A stretch of DNA of 64,000 nucleotides from Alistipes sp. (GCA_021202985.1 JAJQCA010000049.1:1-64000), one strand, 5' to 3'. Numbered from the stretch's first letter, positions 33,930-44,133 are shown. Notes: generated from the sequence alone by a model not told the origin. Program-made: numbers and translations.

Positions 33930-36900
33930 CTACGCCCACTTCACGAGCGCGAAGTCCATGCGGTGCGGCAGTTTCTCGTTCCGGGGGTAGACGCGTACCG
34001 CGAGGTCGAACGTACCGGTTCCCGAAGGCATCATTTCGAGGTTATAGGTAGCGTTGCTACCCTTCTGGCCTACGAATTTTAGCGGATGGCGTTCGCTCAC
34101 CTGCACGTCCGATGCGTCGTTTATCTGCTTGGCCATTACCAGTTCCACACCGATATCTTCCGGCCTAAGCCCGTCGATATCCACCACGACTTCCACCGTG
34201 TACGGCGAGTCGAGCATCACGGCCGCCTTGCCCATATCCGACTGGTTGACGCTCACCACGCGCACCTTGTCCCAAGCGTTGCTGACTTTACGCTTCCAGG
34301 CGGCGATTTCGCGGGCGAGCGTATAATCGTTCGCCGTCACCAGGCGGTTGCGTTCGTAGAGCTTGCCGTAGAACCTCTCTTCGTAATCGCGCAGCATCCG
34401 GTTTGTGGTGAAGTTCGAAGCGATGTCCGAAATACAGTTCTTCATGCTCTGTATCCACTGGTGGGGAACGTTGCCGAACGTGCGGTTGTAGTACATCGGC
34501 ACTATCTGCTCCTCTATGGTGGTATAGATCATTTCGGCGTCCAGTTGGTTCTGGAAATTCTGGTCGGTATAGGTCCTTTCCATCGGGAGCATCCATCCGG
34601 CGCCCTCCTTGCAACCTTCCACCCACCAACCGTCGAGCACGCTGAACTGCATAACGCCGTTCATTACGGCCTTCTCGCCGCTCGTACCCGAGGCTTCGAG
34701 CGGACGGGTGGGGGTGTTCAGCCATACGTCCACGCCCTGCACCATCTTACGGGCGATATCCATATCGTAGTTCTGGAGGAATATCACCTTACCGGCGAAC
34801 TGCGGCATGGCCGATACCTCCACTATGCGTTTTATAAGGTCCTGACCCGGCTTGTCGTTCGGGTGCGCCTTGCCGGCGAATACGAACTGCACGGGGCGTT
34901 CGGGGTTGTTCACAATCTGCTCCAGCCTCTGGAGGTTGGTGAACAGCAGGTGGGCCCGTTTGTAAGTGGCGAAACGGCGGGCGAAACCGATGGTCAGCAC
35001 GTCCGGGCGGAGAGAGTCGATTATCCTCACAATCTGCCCCGGCGATGCGAACAGCATCTGCTGCGGGTCGGTAAGGCGCCTGCGGATATGGCGGATAAGT
35101 TTCTCCTTAAGGTACATGCGCTCTTTCCACAGCTCGTCGTCGGCAATCTCGTGCACCTTCTGCCAGGCCGGTATATCGTAGTCCTTCTGGGTGAACCCTT
35201 CGGGGAAGTAGCGCAGGTAGAGTTTGCGCAGGTTGGGCGCGGTCCATGTCGGGAAGTGGACCCCGTTGGTAACGTACCCGATATGAAGTTCGTCTTTGAA
35301 GTAACCCGGCCACATGCCGCCGAGGATATCCTTACTCACCTCGCCGTGGAGCCAGCTCACCCCGTTCACCTCCTGGGAAAGGTTCGACGCGAGGTAACTC
35401 ATAGAAAACTTCTCGTTCGGGTCGTTCGGGTTGACGCGGCCAAGGTTGATGAACTGGTCCCAGGTGATGTCGAGCCGGTCGGGATAGTGCGACATGTACT
35501 GCCTTATCATCGACTCGGGGAAGGCGTCGTGCCCCGCCGGTACCGGCGTGTGTGTGGTGAAGAGCGACGAGCTGCGCACAACTTCGAGCGCCTCACTGAA
35601 CGAGAGTTTGGTTTTATTCACAAGGTTGCGGATACGCTCTATGCCTATCAGTGCGGCGTGCCCTTCGTTGCAGTGGTACACATCCTGTTTTATGCCCATG
35701 GTGTTCAGGGCGCGTATACCGCCGATACCGAGCAGGAGTTCCTGTTTGAGGCGGTTCTCCCAGTCGCCGCCGTAAAGGTGGTGGGTTATCGTGCGGTCCT
35801 CGTCGAGGTTGAGGTCGTGGTCGGTGTCGAGCAGGTAGAGGTCCGTGCGGCCGACCTCGCATTTCCAGATACGGGCTGTTACCGTACGGCCCGGGAACAC
35901 GAGGAATACCGTACTCCAGTTACCCTCCTCGTCCCTTACCGGGGTGATAGGCAGCTTGGCGAAGTTCTGCGGTTCGTAACCCGCTTCCTGCTCGCCCTGC
36001 GCCGACAGCTTCTGAGTGAAATAGCCGTAGCGGTACAGCAGGCCCACGGCCACCATCGGTACGTTCTTGTCGCTGGCTTCCTTCAGGTAGTCGCCGGCAA
36101 GTATCCCGAGGCCGCCCGAGTAGATTTTCAGCGAACTGTGCAGGCCGTACTCCATGCTGAAGTAAGCTATCTTAGGAGCTTTGGCAGTTTTTTTCTCGGC
36201 CATGTAGGCGTTGAAAATTTCGTACGCGGCGTCCATCTTGGCGAGGAACTCCTTGTCCGCTTCCAGTTCCTTCACACGGCCGAGGCTCAGCCTGTCGAGC
36301 AGCACGATCGGGTTGCGTTCGCTCTCGGCCCACAATTGAGGGTCGGCATATTCGAACAGTTCGTGCGCGCCCGAGGTCCACGACCACCAGAGGTTGCGCG
36401 AGAGCACTTCCAGCGGGTGAAGCCTGTCGGGAAGCGACTTTTCTATCATGATGCGGGTCCATGTAGGGGTGTTGCTAACCAACTGCTGGCGCACGAAATT
36501 TATCTGCTCGTAGTGGGCGCCGCCGCCTTCGTACTTAACCTTATTGGTCCGCGAAACCGAATTGTCTATCGCCTTGCTGTAAGCCTGCCAGTAGAACTCC
36601 ACGAGGTTTTTCCACAGGGCGGTCTTCGATATTTCGAGCGCCGAGGCGCGGGCCTTGGCGTATGCCTTGGCGTCCATCGCAGCGTAACGCTTTATCTCTT
36701 CGGCGATACGGTCGATAACGTACCCGTCGTTATCGTCGGTCCTCTCGATTACGTCGATACCCTCGTGGCCGGCGTTATGGCGGTCGACCCACAGGCCGAA
36801 GCCGGCAAGGCTCGTGGTCACGGTCGGCACGGAGAACGCCACGCTCTCGAGCGGTGTGTAACCCCACGGCTCGTAGTATGAAGCGAATACGGTAACGTCC

Positions 36901-38192
36901 ATACCCGCCAGCAGGTCGTAGTACGGCAGGTTGAAAATCCCGTCGTCGCCGTTGAGGTAGGAGGGCACGAATATCACCTGCACCTTGGAGTCCGAATGTG
37001 TGAGTATACTCCCTTTCATAGCCTCCACGATGGGGTCCCAGCCTGCAAGGTAGTGCGTGGTGTGCCGGTAAAGCGTGGTGTCGATGGGGCTCCCGTCCCG
37101 GAGGTGGGCCTGAAGGTCGCGGCGCGGGCCGTTGTTGCCGGCAGGCACGGTGATGTAGGCGAGCACCGGACGGTCGCCTGCGTCGGAGGCCACTTTTTTC
37201 AGCGACTCGAGCAGTACGTCTATGCCTTTGTTTTTGAATTCGTAACGCCCGCTGGTACCGACTATCAGCGGGTCCTTGTCGTATTTGATGCCCAGGCACG
37301 CTTCGGCCACCCGTATCATAAGGCCGCGTGATTCCTTACGCTTGGCTTCGAGTTCCGCGCCTTTCCATACGATGTCGTCCTCGAAACCGTTCGGGGTGAC
37401 GATGTCGACCTCCTTGCTGAGCAGGTACTTGCATTCTCGGGCCGTAATGTCGCTCACCGCGGCGAAGCAGTCGAATTCGGCGGCCGCCGTTTTTTCGAGC
37501 GAATGTTTGGCTACTATGTTGTATTTGCGGGCCGAGTCGTCCGGGATGAAACGGGGCAAATTGCTGTAAAGCGGCTGCCCGTTACCTGCCAGGGTGCGGC
37601 CGAGTATTGTGGCGTGGGTGGTGAAAACCGTCGCTGTGTAGGGAGAGTATTTCTGGAGGTATAGGCCTCCGCTCCCGGTCATCCATTCGTGGAAGTGGGC
37701 GACAACACGATCGGTGGACGAGCAGAAGGTCTCGATATAACTCTCTATAACCTTTCCGGCCGCGTAACCGAAAAGTACCGGCTCTATGTAATCCCATTGG
37801 CCGCTGATAGAGTCCACCCGGTAGGTTTCCCACATGAATTTCAGCACGTCGTCTTTTGTGGCGAAGAAGGACGAGAAGTCCACCAGTACAGCAATCGGGC
37901 TGCCTTTTATTTTCCAACGGCCCACTCTGATGCGGATACCCTCGTTATACACGTGCTGGCGCCATGCCTTCAGCAGCTCGGTATCCTCTTCGAACTCGGG
38001 GTTGGCCTCTTCCCGGCTTACGTCCGGGCCGATAAGTATATAGCGTTCCGGGCCGACCGCTTCCAATACCGACAGGGCCTTGGTGGCTATTACGGTATGG
38101 ATGCCGCCGACTTTATTGCATATTTCCCAGCTTACTTCGAACAGGTAGTCGGGTTTCGGAAGGTCTACGGGATTATTCTGCTTCTTCTCCAT
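33930..38192 (-). CDS. glgP: Fused glycogen synthase and alpha-glucan phosphorylase
   Basis: 1420 residues with two catalytic parts. Residues about 10-560 are a glycogen synthase-type glycosyltransferase: the N-terminal FEVSWEICNKVGGIHTVI matches the sugar-nucleotide lobe, and a YEPWGYTPLESVAF block near 440 is the donor-site motif. Residues about 670-1290 are an alpha-glucan phosphorylase (GT35): FSMEYGLHSSLKIYSGGLG and EASGTSGEKAVMNG near 1165, whose Lys should bind PLP. The last ~130 residues are a beta domain. Making and breaking glycogen in one chain is known from Bacteroidetes. A -7 element TATCTTTG lies at 38275-38282. Confidence 0.93.
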   Translation of the reverse strand: MEKKQNNPVDLPKPDYLFEVSWEICNKVGGIHTVIATKALSVLEAVGPERYILIGPDVSREEANPEFEEDTELLKAWRQHVYNEGIRIRVGRWKIKGSPIAVLVDFSSFFATKDDVLKFMWETYRVDSISGQWDYIEPVLFGYAAGKVIESYIETFCSSTDRVVAHFHEWMTGSGGLYLQKYSPYTATVFTTHATILGRTLAGNGQPLYSNLPRFIPDDSARKYNIVAKHSLEKTAAAEFDCFAAVSDITARECKYLLSKEVDIVTPNGFEDDIVWKGAELEAKRKESRGLMIRVAEACLGIKYDKDPLIVGTSGRYEFKNKGIDVLLESLKKVASDAGDRPVLAYITVPAGNNGPRRDLQAHLRDGSPIDTTLYRHTTHYLAGWDPIVEAMKGSILTHSDSKVQVIFVPSYLNGDDGIFNLPYYDLLAGMDVTVFASYYEPWGYTPLESVAFSVPTVTTSLAGFGLWVDRHNAGHEGIDVIERTDDNDGYVIDRIAEEIKRYAAMDAKAYAKARASALEISKTALWKNLVEFYWQAYSKAIDNSVSRTNKVKYEGGGAHYEQINFVRQQLVSNTPTWTRIMIEKSLPDRLHPLEVLSRNLWWSWTSGAHELFEYADPQLWAESERNPIVLLDRLSLGRVKELEADKEFLAKMDAAYEIFNAYMAEKKTAKAPKIAYFSMEYGLHSSLKIYSGGLGILAGDYLKEASDKNVPMVAVGLLYRYGYFTQKLSAQGEQEAGYEPQNFAKLPITPVRDEEGNWSTVFLVFPGRTVTARIWKCEVGRTDLYLLDTDHDLNLDEDRTITHHLYGGDWENRLKQELLLGIGGIRALNTMGIKQDVYHCNEGHAALIGIERIRNLVNKTKLSFSEALEVVRSSSLFTTHTPVPAGHDAFPESMIRQYMSHYPDRLDITWDQFINLGRVNPNDPNEKFSMSYLASNLSQEVNGVSWLHGEVSKDILGGMWPGYFKDELHIGYVTNGVHFPTWTAPNLRKLYLRYFPEGFTQKDYDIPAWQKVHEIADDELWKERMYLKEKLIRHIRRRLTDPQQMLFASPGQIVRIIDSLRPDVLTIGFARRFATYKRAHLLFTNLQRLEQIVNNPERPVQFVFAGKAHPNDKPGQDLIKRIVEVSAMPQFAGKVIFLQNYDMDIARKMVQGVDVWLNTPTRPLEASGTSGEKAVMNGVMQFSVLDGWWVEGCKEGAGWMLPMERTYTDQNFQNQLDAEMIYTTIEEQIVPMYYNRTFGNVPHQWIQSMKNCISDIASNFTTNRMLRDYEERFYGKLYERNRLVTANDYTLAREIAAWKRKVSNAWDKVRVVSVNQSDMGKAAVMLDSPYTVEVVVDIDGLRPEDIGVELVMAKQINDASDVQVSERHPLKFVGQKGSNATYNLEMMPSGTGTFDLAVRVYPRNEKLPHRMDFALVKWA

Positions 38193-38586
38193 TTTATTTT
38201 AATTGCGCCTGCCTGACTCCGGCACGGGGTTATAAAGCAGGCTTGTGATAATTCTATTTTAACCGCCGGACCCGCAAAGATAATATTTTTCCGCGGTTAA
38301 TTTTTCTACAAGTTCGGATTTAGAATAAACACACTGTGAACATTACATTGAAGCCGTAAAGCCGGCCGGAATGTGCCGGAATTCAAATCCCGGCAGGCCA
38401 CACCGACGCCGTGCAGCCTGTAACGGTCCCGCCGTGGTGCCCGGGGTGCATAAATCGAAATACCGGGCACGTAGCGTTCCGCATCCTGTGGCGCAACCCG
38501 CGGGCGCTTTCGTTTGCCGGGCCGCCTGCCGGCCGGACGGAAAAATATTATTACTTTCACACCGTAAAACATTTATCCCGTCAGCC
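38193..38586. other. Divergent control region with an unexplained GC-rich segment
   Basis: It separates the glycogen gene from the peptidase gene. The left part holds the -7 element at 38275. A GC-rich stretch (about 38340-38540) has several inverted repeats, such as TGCCGG/CCGGCA around a TTCAAAT loop, but I could not assign a tRNA, riboswitch or gene to it. Confidence 0.4.
38275..38282 (-). promoter_or_regulatory. -7 element upstream of the glycogen fusion gene
   Basis: Minus strand TATCTTTG matches TAnnTTTG; the transcript would have a leader of about 75 nt. Confidence 0.45.
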
Positions 38587-40578
38587 ATGAAAAGATTAAT
38601 TGCTTTTTCCATCCTCTTTTTTATAACCCTTACGGCCCAGGCCGTATCGCCCGAAACGGTCGAAATGCTGATTGCCGGTTTCGACGAGCCGGCCCTCCGG
38701 GACGACTTCGCACGGGGCGTTCGACAGATCGCGGGGCAGTGGCGCGAGAGCGACGGCAGCGACGAAGAGTTCTGTAATTTCTGCAAAATCCATTTCATCG
38801 CAGACGGGGAAGAGAAGCGGCAGGTCTTCGAAAGGATAAGTTCGTACCTCGAGGCCGTTTACGGCTATACGACCGATATGGCTGTCAGCCTCCAGTGGTT
38901 CACAACCATCGACGACGGGCCGGAATTCGAGATAGACCGCAAGTTCACGGCGTACGACCCGGGCAGGCATTTCAAGGACGATATGTTCCGCAATAAGACG
39001 GCGTTCCATATCGGTCTCAATTTCCCGGAAATCCCGCTCGAAGAAAAGAACGCCCTCGGCGACGACCGCCTCGCATGGGCTTACGCGCGGCTGGGCGACG
39101 TGTTCGCGCACCGAGACCCCGAAGGGGTGGGCGAAACCGCTTCAGACGCCTACGCCCGCGGTGAAATCTACATATCGAATTACAATATCTACATGGGCGC
39201 CCTCGTGGACGAGAAGGGCCGTAAGCTGTTCCCCGACGATATGGTGCTCCTCTCGCACTGGAACCTGCGCGACGAGATAAAATCGAACTACGGCCGCCCG
39301 GACGGGGTCGAAAAACAGCGGATGGTGCACCAGGTGATGAATCGCATCGTTTCGCAGGAGATACCGAGACAGGTTATAAATTCGGACACCTTTGAGTGGA
39401 ATCCCTACAGTAACGAAACTTTCCTGGGTGGAGAACCCGTCTCCCTGGAGCCGGAAGGAACGGAACGATACCGCCGTGTGCTGGATAATTTCCATGAACT
39501 GCGCCGCTACGACAAACCGGGTGAGTACGCCATAGACCGCCACTTCAACCGGGAAATGGAGATAAGTGAGGCGGAGGTGGTGTCGCTGCTTACCGGCTAC
39601 CTCGCTACCCCGGAGTTGAGGGAGGTGGGTGAAATAATAGCCCGCCGTACCGGCCGTCCTCTGGAGGCGTTCGATATCTGGTACGACGGCTTCAAAGCCC
39701 GGAGTTCGCTCGACGAGGATATGCTGAGCGATATTACCCGCTCGCGTTATCCCGACGCCCAGGCCTTCGAAGACGACCTGCCGAATATACTCACCACGCT
39801 CGGGTTCAGCCCCGAAAGGGCGGAATACCTCGCCGCACGCATCGCCGTGGACGACGCCCGCGGCTCCGGGCACGCCCTCGGTGCAGCCCGCAAGGGAAGC
39901 CTGTCGAGGCTCCGCACCCGCATACCCGACTCAGGGCTGGACTACAAAGGTTACAACATCGCAATCCATGAATTCGGGCACAACGTGGAGCAGACTATTT
40001 CGCTCTACGACGTCGACTATTATATGCTGAGCGGTGTGCCGAACACGGCCTTTACCGAAGCCCTTGCGTTCGTGTTCCAGAAGCGCGACCTGGATATTCT
40101 CGGTATGGGCGGCGGTGGTGACGGAGAGGCCCGTGCGACGGACGTTCTCGATAAGGCCTGGAGCCTGTACGAAATCTGCGGCGTGTCGCTGGTCGATATC
40201 CGCATGTGGCAATGGCTCTACGCAAATCCCGGGGCGACGGACGAGGAGTTGAAAAAGGAGGTCATAAATATAGCCAAAGAGGTCTGGAACGACTATTACG
40301 CTCCGGTTTTCGGCACCCGCGACCAAACTATACTTGCCGTCTATTCCCACATGATAAATTATCCGCTCTACCTCTCGGCCTACGCCTTCGGGCAGCTGAT
40401 AGAGTTTCAGCTCGAAAATCATCTGGAAGGGAAGGATTTCGCAACCGAAGTGGAGCGTATATTCCGGCAGGGTCGCCTTACGCCCGGCGCATGGATGCTC
40501 GGCGCCACGGGAGAACCGCTTTCGGTGGAACCGCTTACCGCAACCCTACGCGAAGTGCTTGCCGCATACCGCGATTGA
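38587..40578 (+). CDS. Exported zinc peptidase, M3-like (HEFGH)
   Basis: 663 residues from ATG 38587 with a signal peptide (LFFITLTAQAVSP). The zinc motif is HEFGH (His461, Glu462, His465), and the third ligand is probably Glu near 491 in FTEALAFVFQ. The helical context and the large helix-rich N-terminal part are like M3 oligopeptidases, though an unusual one. A peptidase of exported peptides is likely. It is monocistronic, ending at a strong palindromic terminator shared with asd. Substrate unknown. Confidence 0.82.
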   Translation: MKRLIAFSILFFITLTAQAVSPETVEMLIAGFDEPALRDDFARGVRQIAGQWRESDGSDEEFCNFCKIHFIADGEEKRQVFERISSYLEAVYGYTTDMAVSLQWFTTIDDGPEFEIDRKFTAYDPGRHFKDDMFRNKTAFHIGLNFPEIPLEEKNALGDDRLAWAYARLGDVFAHRDPEGVGETASDAYARGEIYISNYNIYMGALVDEKGRKLFPDDMVLLSHWNLRDEIKSNYGRPDGVEKQRMVHQVMNRIVSQEIPRQVINSDTFEWNPYSNETFLGGEPVSLEPEGTERYRRVLDNFHELRRYDKPGEYAIDRHFNREMEISEAEVVSLLTGYLATPELREVGEIIARRTGRPLEAFDIWYDGFKARSSLDEDMLSDITRSRYPDAQAFEDDLPNILTTLGFSPERAEYLAARIAVDDARGSGHALGAARKGSLSRLRTRIPDSGLDYKGYNIAIHEFGHNVEQTISLYDVDYYMLSGVPNTAFTEALAFVFQKRDLDILGMGGGGDGEARATDVLDKAWSLYEICGVSLVDIRMWQWLYANPGATDEELKKEVINIAKEVWNDYYAPVFGTRDQTILAVYSHMINYPLYLSAYAFGQLIEFQLENHLEGKDFATEVERIFRQGRLTPGAWMLGATGEPLSVEPLTATLREVLAAYRD

Positions 40579-40611
40579 GTCTTCCGGCCCGGGGCCGCGC
40601 AAGGCTGAAAT

Positions 40612-40647
40612 AAGAACTCCCCCGCGGCCGGCCGCGGGGGAGTTCTT
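40612..40647. terminator. Bidirectional terminator between peptidase and asd
   Basis: An 18-bp perfect inverted repeat (40612-40629 and 40630-40647) followed by TATT. It serves both converging genes. Confidence 0.88.
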
Positions 40648-40695
40648 ATTATCGGGTCCGGAGTTTCCCGACGTTGCGAAACACGGCGTCGAGGT

Positions 40696-41706
40696 TTACC
40701 CGCAGTGCCCGTTGGCTATCAGGTATTCGGCGATCTGAATGGCGTTGAGTGCCGCTCCTTTCCGAATCTGGTCGCTGACGCACCAGAATGTAAGGCCGTT
40801 CGGGTTGGTGAGGTCCTGCCGGATACGGCCCACGAACACCGGGTCCTGCCCCGCCTGGAATAAAGGCATCGGGTACTTTTTAGCTGCGGGGTCGTCCATC
40901 AGGACTATGCCCTCCGCGTTGCAGAAGGCGTGGCGGGCCTGCTGCACCGTCACCGGCTGCTCGGTCTCGACCCAGATATTTTCCGAGTGGGCGCGCTGGA
41001 TGGGCACGCGTATGCAGGTCGCGCTGACCTCTATATCCGAGTGCATTATCTTGCGCGTCTCGTGGTACATCTTCATCTCCTCCTTCGTATAACCGTTGTC
41101 GGTGAAGACGTCCACCTGCGGAATCAGGTTGTTGGCGAGCTGGAAAGCGAATTTTTCGACCTTCGGCTCGGTGCCTTCGCAGATTGCGCGGTACTGCTCG
41201 TCGAGTTCCCGCATGGCCGCCGCGCCGGCTCCGCTGGCCGCCTGGTAGGTCGAGACGTGTACCCTTCTGATATGCGATATCTCTTCTATGGCTTTGAGGG
41301 CCACCACCATCTGGATGGTGGTGCAGTTGGGGTTGGCGATTACCCGGCGCGGCGGATTTACCGCGTCGCGCGGATTGACCTCCGGCACCACGAGGGGGAC
41401 GTCTTCGTCCATCCTGAAGGCGCTGGAGTTATCGATCATAAGCGTGCCGTGGCGGGTTATGGTCTTTTCGAATTCCTTAGAGGTGGATGCGCCGGCCGAG
41501 ACGAAAGCTATATCTATACCCTTGAAATCGTCGTTGTGCTCCAGTTCCCATACCGTTAAAGACTTTCCACGGAAAGCGTACCGGGTACCCGCGCTGCGGG
41601 CCGAACCGAACAGCACCAGTTCATCGAGCGGGAACGCCCGCTCGTCGAGCAGCTTGAGCAATTCCTGCCCCACGGCACCGCTGGTGCCGACTATCGCGAC
41701 TTTCAT
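40696..41706 (-). CDS. asd: Aspartate-semialdehyde dehydrogenase
   Basis: Reduces aspartyl phosphate to aspartate semialdehyde with NADPH, the branch point to lysine/diaminopimelate, threonine and methionine. 336 residues, the normal length. The N-terminal Rossmann motif is VGTSGAVG, and the nucleophile is Cys128 in NPNCTTIQ. Later [20 protein letters not shown] holds the substrate residues. A TACCTTTG -7 element (complement of 41742-41749) suggests its own promoter 36 bp upstream. Confidence 0.97.
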   Translation of the reverse strand: MKVAIVGTSGAVGQELLKLLDERAFPLDELVLFGSARSAGTRYAFRGKSLTVWELEHNDDFKGIDIAFVSAGASTSKEFEKTITRHGTLMIDNSSAFRMDEDVPLVVPEVNPRDAVNPPRRVIANPNCTTIQMVVALKAIEEISHIRRVHVSTYQAASGAGAAAMRELDEQYRAICEGTEPKVEKFAFQLANNLIPQVDVFTDNGYTKEEMKMYHETRKIMHSDIEVSATCIRVPIQRAHSENIWVETEQPVTVQQARHAFCNAEGIVLMDDPAAKKYPMPLFQAGQDPVFVGRIRQDLTNPNGLTFWCVSDQIRKGAALNAIQIAEYLIANGHCG

Positions 41707-41741
41707 CTTGTTTTTTTTAGAGTTTGTTGAACCTTGAGGCG

Positions 41742-41749
41742 CAAAGGTA
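41742..41749 (-). promoter_or_regulatory. -7 element of asd
   Basis: Minus strand TACCTTTG matches TAnnTTTG. It lies just after the stop of the upstream DUF4837 gene. No clear -33 match. Confidence 0.45.
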
Positions 41750-41760
41750 ATAAAAACGGC

Positions 41761-42774
41761 CTATTGCATCGCTACCGCCGTAGCGTCGGACGGGAACCTT
41801 ACCGCATAGATAAGGTGCTCCAGTTGCCGCAGGTAGTTGCGCTTGGGCTTGTCCGGTGAGAAGACGTAAAAATCGAACGTAACCACCCGGCGGGTATCGG
41901 TATCCAGGGTGGAATAACTCACGAACGGGCCTCCCATATAATCGCCCTCCACATCCCAGAACCCGCGCATTTCGGCCCAGTAGCGGCCGTTGTCCAGTCG
42001 CAGGTGGGTCAGCTCGGGTTTATAGTCTTCGTAGGTGTATGTGGTCATGTGGGACCCGGGGTTCTCGCCCGGAATGAGAGCCGTGAATTTGTTACGGTAA
42101 TAAAGCAGCGAGTCCACCGTGAAATTCTCCCGGTCGGTGTACGGATAACTGTAAATGATTACGCCCTGGCTTGCCGTGGGATACTCGAACGATATCCACA
42201 TAAAATCGTCCAGCGTATTGCGCACCTTGTAGCCGTAGGGCAGTTCGACCTCCACCCCGAATTTGTCGTATATCTCCCTTGGGATATTCTTGTCCCCGTG
42301 CTGGCGGTTATAGTTCATGTCCCTGTCCCGCTCGGCGGCTTCGAGGGTGTTGGTGAGGTTCTCGCGGTATTCCGAAATGTAGGAGATAACCGACTCGTTG
42401 TCCGGACCGGCGAGGTTTATCACTATCTGCGGCTGGGCGTACACGTCGTACTGGGCTACCAGGAACGGCTCGGTGTACTCGGGGTCCACCGTTACTACCA
42501 TAATGTTACGGTTTTTCCGGTGGAGGTCCGTAAGGTTAATGATACGGTAAACGTCGAATATAGGTTCGTACGAGTTAATATGATCCACCGGTTCCAGCAG
42601 AATAGACCTCAGCGTGTCGCCGAGCGCGCCTTCCCACCGGGCGTTGTCGCATACAAGCACTAGTTCGTAGGCCGAACCTATTGAGCCGGGCTTGTATTTT
42701 TTCTCTTTTTCGTTGCAGGACCAGAACGCCGTGCAAAGCAGGCAAACCGTTATGTATACCAATAACTTTTTCAT
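41761..42774 (-). CDS. DUF4837 family lipoprotein
   Basis: 337 residues from the Met at 42774 (another Met lies two codons earlier). The signal peptide ends in a lipobox (FWSC, Cys20). The family block starts with GSIGSAYELVLVCDNARWEG and contains QPQIVINLAGPD; DUF4837 proteins are found in Bacteroidetes and have no known function. Probably a periplasmic or outer-membrane protein. The gene is read from the divergent region shared with the deacetylase and is followed by asd. Confidence 0.88.
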   Translation of the reverse strand: MKKLLVYITVCLLCTAFWSCNEKEKKYKPGSIGSAYELVLVCDNARWEGALGDTLRSILLEPVDHINSYEPIFDVYRIINLTDLHRKNRNIMVVTVDPEYTEPFLVAQYDVYAQPQIVINLAGPDNESVISYISEYRENLTNTLEAAERDRDMNYNRQHGDKNIPREIYDKFGVEVELPYGYKVRNTLDDFMWISFEYPTASQGVIIYSYPYTDRENFTVDSLLYYRNKFTALIPGENPGSHMTTYTYEDYKPELTHLRLDNGRYWAEMRGFWDVEGDYMGGPFVSYSTLDTDTRRVVTFDFYVFSPDKPKRNYLRQLEHLIYAVRFPSDATAVAMQ

Positions 42775-42830
42775 ATCCATATCTTTTGTTCGGTGTGGAT
42801 GATTACAAAGATATCTCTTTTGACAAATAC

Positions 42831-42862
42831 TTTGGCAAAAACCGGTAAGGATTTTAACTTTG
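42831..42862 (+). promoter_or_regulatory. Promoter of deacetylase-ubiX operon
   Basis: TTTG (42831-42834), 20 nt, TAACTTTG (42855-42862): a full consensus Bacteroidetes promoter, 79 bp before the start codon. Confidence 0.75.
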
Positions 42863-42940
42863 TGGCTGGCCGGGCCGTTAACGTGCGGCCGTTCCACCCC
42901 GGGAGCGCTTCCCGTACCTTAATCCTTACCGCCGGAAATT

Positions 42941-43549
42941 ATGCTGTTCCGACCGCCTTCCTTCCTCCGGAAACTCATGCCTTCCCTCGTCTGGGAACTG
43001 GAAGGGGACGGTAAGGTGTTCCTTACGTTCGACGACGGTCCCACACCCGGCAATACCGAGTGGATACTGGAAACCCTCGGCAAATACGGTGCCCGGGCCA
43101 CCTTCTTCTGCCTCGGCAAAAACGCGGAGCAGCATCCGGAGACCTTCCGAAAGATACTCGACGCGGGCCATGCCGTGGGTAATCACACATACAGCCACCA
43201 GAAGGGGTGGCAGATGAGCCTCCGGCGTTACGTGGAGGATGTGGATTTCGCCGCACAGTTTATACCCGGGCAGTTGTTCCGTCCGCCGTACGGGCGAATC
43301 AAACCGTCTCAGGCGAGGGTTCTCGGTGAACGGTACGATCTGATAATGTGGAATATACTCAGCAGCGATTACAGCCCCTACGTCTCCCGGCGCCAGTGCG
43401 TCCGCAACGTCACCAAACACCTTTACCCGGGCGCGATCGTGGTATTCCACGACTCGCCTAAATCGAGCCGCAACATGCGTTACGCCCTCCCCCGTGTGAT
43501 AGAGTTCATACAGGAAAAAGGGTGGGAGTGCGCGGCGATAGAACTTTGA
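42941..43549 (+). CDS. NodB-type polysaccharide deacetylase
   Basis: 202 residues covering one NodB domain. Motif 1 TFDDGP, motif 2 HTYSH (metal-binding His residues), motif 3 RPPYG, motif 4 NILSSDY and motif 5 FHDS are all present, so the metal-dependent deacetylase should be active. Substrate is probably peptidoglycan or another N-acetylated glycan. No classical signal peptide is visible, so the N-terminal hydrophobic part may act as one or the enzyme may be cytoplasmic. ubiX follows after 5 bp, and the promoter at 42831 drives both. Confidence 0.93.
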   Translation: MLFRPPSFLRKLMPSLVWELEGDGKVFLTFDDGPTPGNTEWILETLGKYGARATFFCLGKNAEQHPETFRKILDAGHAVGNHTYSHQKGWQMSLRRYVEDVDFAAQFIPGQLFRPPYGRIKPSQARVLGERYDLIMWNILSSDYSPYVSRRQCVRNVTKHLYPGAIVVFHDSPKSSRNMRYALPRVIEFIQEKGWECAAIEL

Positions 43550-43554
43550 CACCG

Positions 43555-44133
43555 ATGGAAAAACTCAAGGGCATAATTGCGGTTACGGGGGCGAGCGGTT
43601 CGATATACGCCCGTCTTGCCATCCGGGAGCTGCTGAAAAATCCCGACGTGGGAGAGCTGGCCGTGGTTGTCAGCCCCAACGGAAGGGCGGTGGCCCTGCA
43701 TGAGGCGGTCGAGCTTCCGGCTGCCGGCAGCCGGTTACGGTATTATGCCCACGACGATCTGTTCGCACCGCCGGCTTCGGGTTCGGCCCGCTACGATTTT
43801 ATGGCCGTCGTGCCGTGCAGCATGGGCACTGCCGGACGCATCGCAGCCGGAATTTCCGACAACCTTATCGGCCGGGCTGCGGACGTTATGCTCAAAGAGC
43901 GGAGAAGGCTCTGCCTGGTGGTCCGGGAGACGCCGCTGTCGCTCATTCACCTGCGCAACCTTACGGCCCTTTCCGAAGCCGGGGCGGTGGTCCTGCCCGC
44001 AAGTCCGTCGTTTTATTCCCATCCTGCGGAAGTCGAGGCGCTCTGCCTTACGGTCGTCCACAGGCTGTGCGACCTGCTGACCGGCAGTTCCACGGGTTAC
44101 AGGTGGGGTTCACAGGACGGCGACCGGGGCTAA
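43555..44133 (+). CDS. ubiX: UbiX-family flavin prenyltransferase
   Basis: 193 residues. It attaches a dimethylallyl unit to FMN to make prenylated FMN, the cofactor of UbiD decarboxylases. Family blocks: VTGASGSIYAR (phosphate/FMN binding), MAVVPCSMGTAGRIAAGISDNL and VVRETPLSLIHLRNL. The ATG at 43555 gives the usual start. It follows the deacetylase by 5 bp. No UbiD is in the window; its cofactor may serve another locus. Confidence 0.93.
   Translation: MEKLKGIIAVTGASGSIYARLAIRELLKNPDVGELAVVVSPNGRAVALHEAVELPAAGSRLRYYAHDDLFAPPASGSARYDFMAVVPCSMGTAGRIAAGISDNLIGRAADVMLKERRRLCLVVRETPLSLIHLRNLTALSEAGAVVLPASPSFYSHPAEVEALCLTVVHRLCDLLTGSSTGYRWGSQDGDRG

Noticed and set aside
34086..36881. Long plus-strand frame opposite the glycogen fusion gene
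   Set aside because: Composition is His/Val/Arg-rich with no domain; it is an antisense shadow of the phosphorylase part.
38360..38410. tRNA gene
   Set aside because: Only a T-arm-like hairpin is visible; the loop is 10 nt, and no acceptor or anticodon arm matches.
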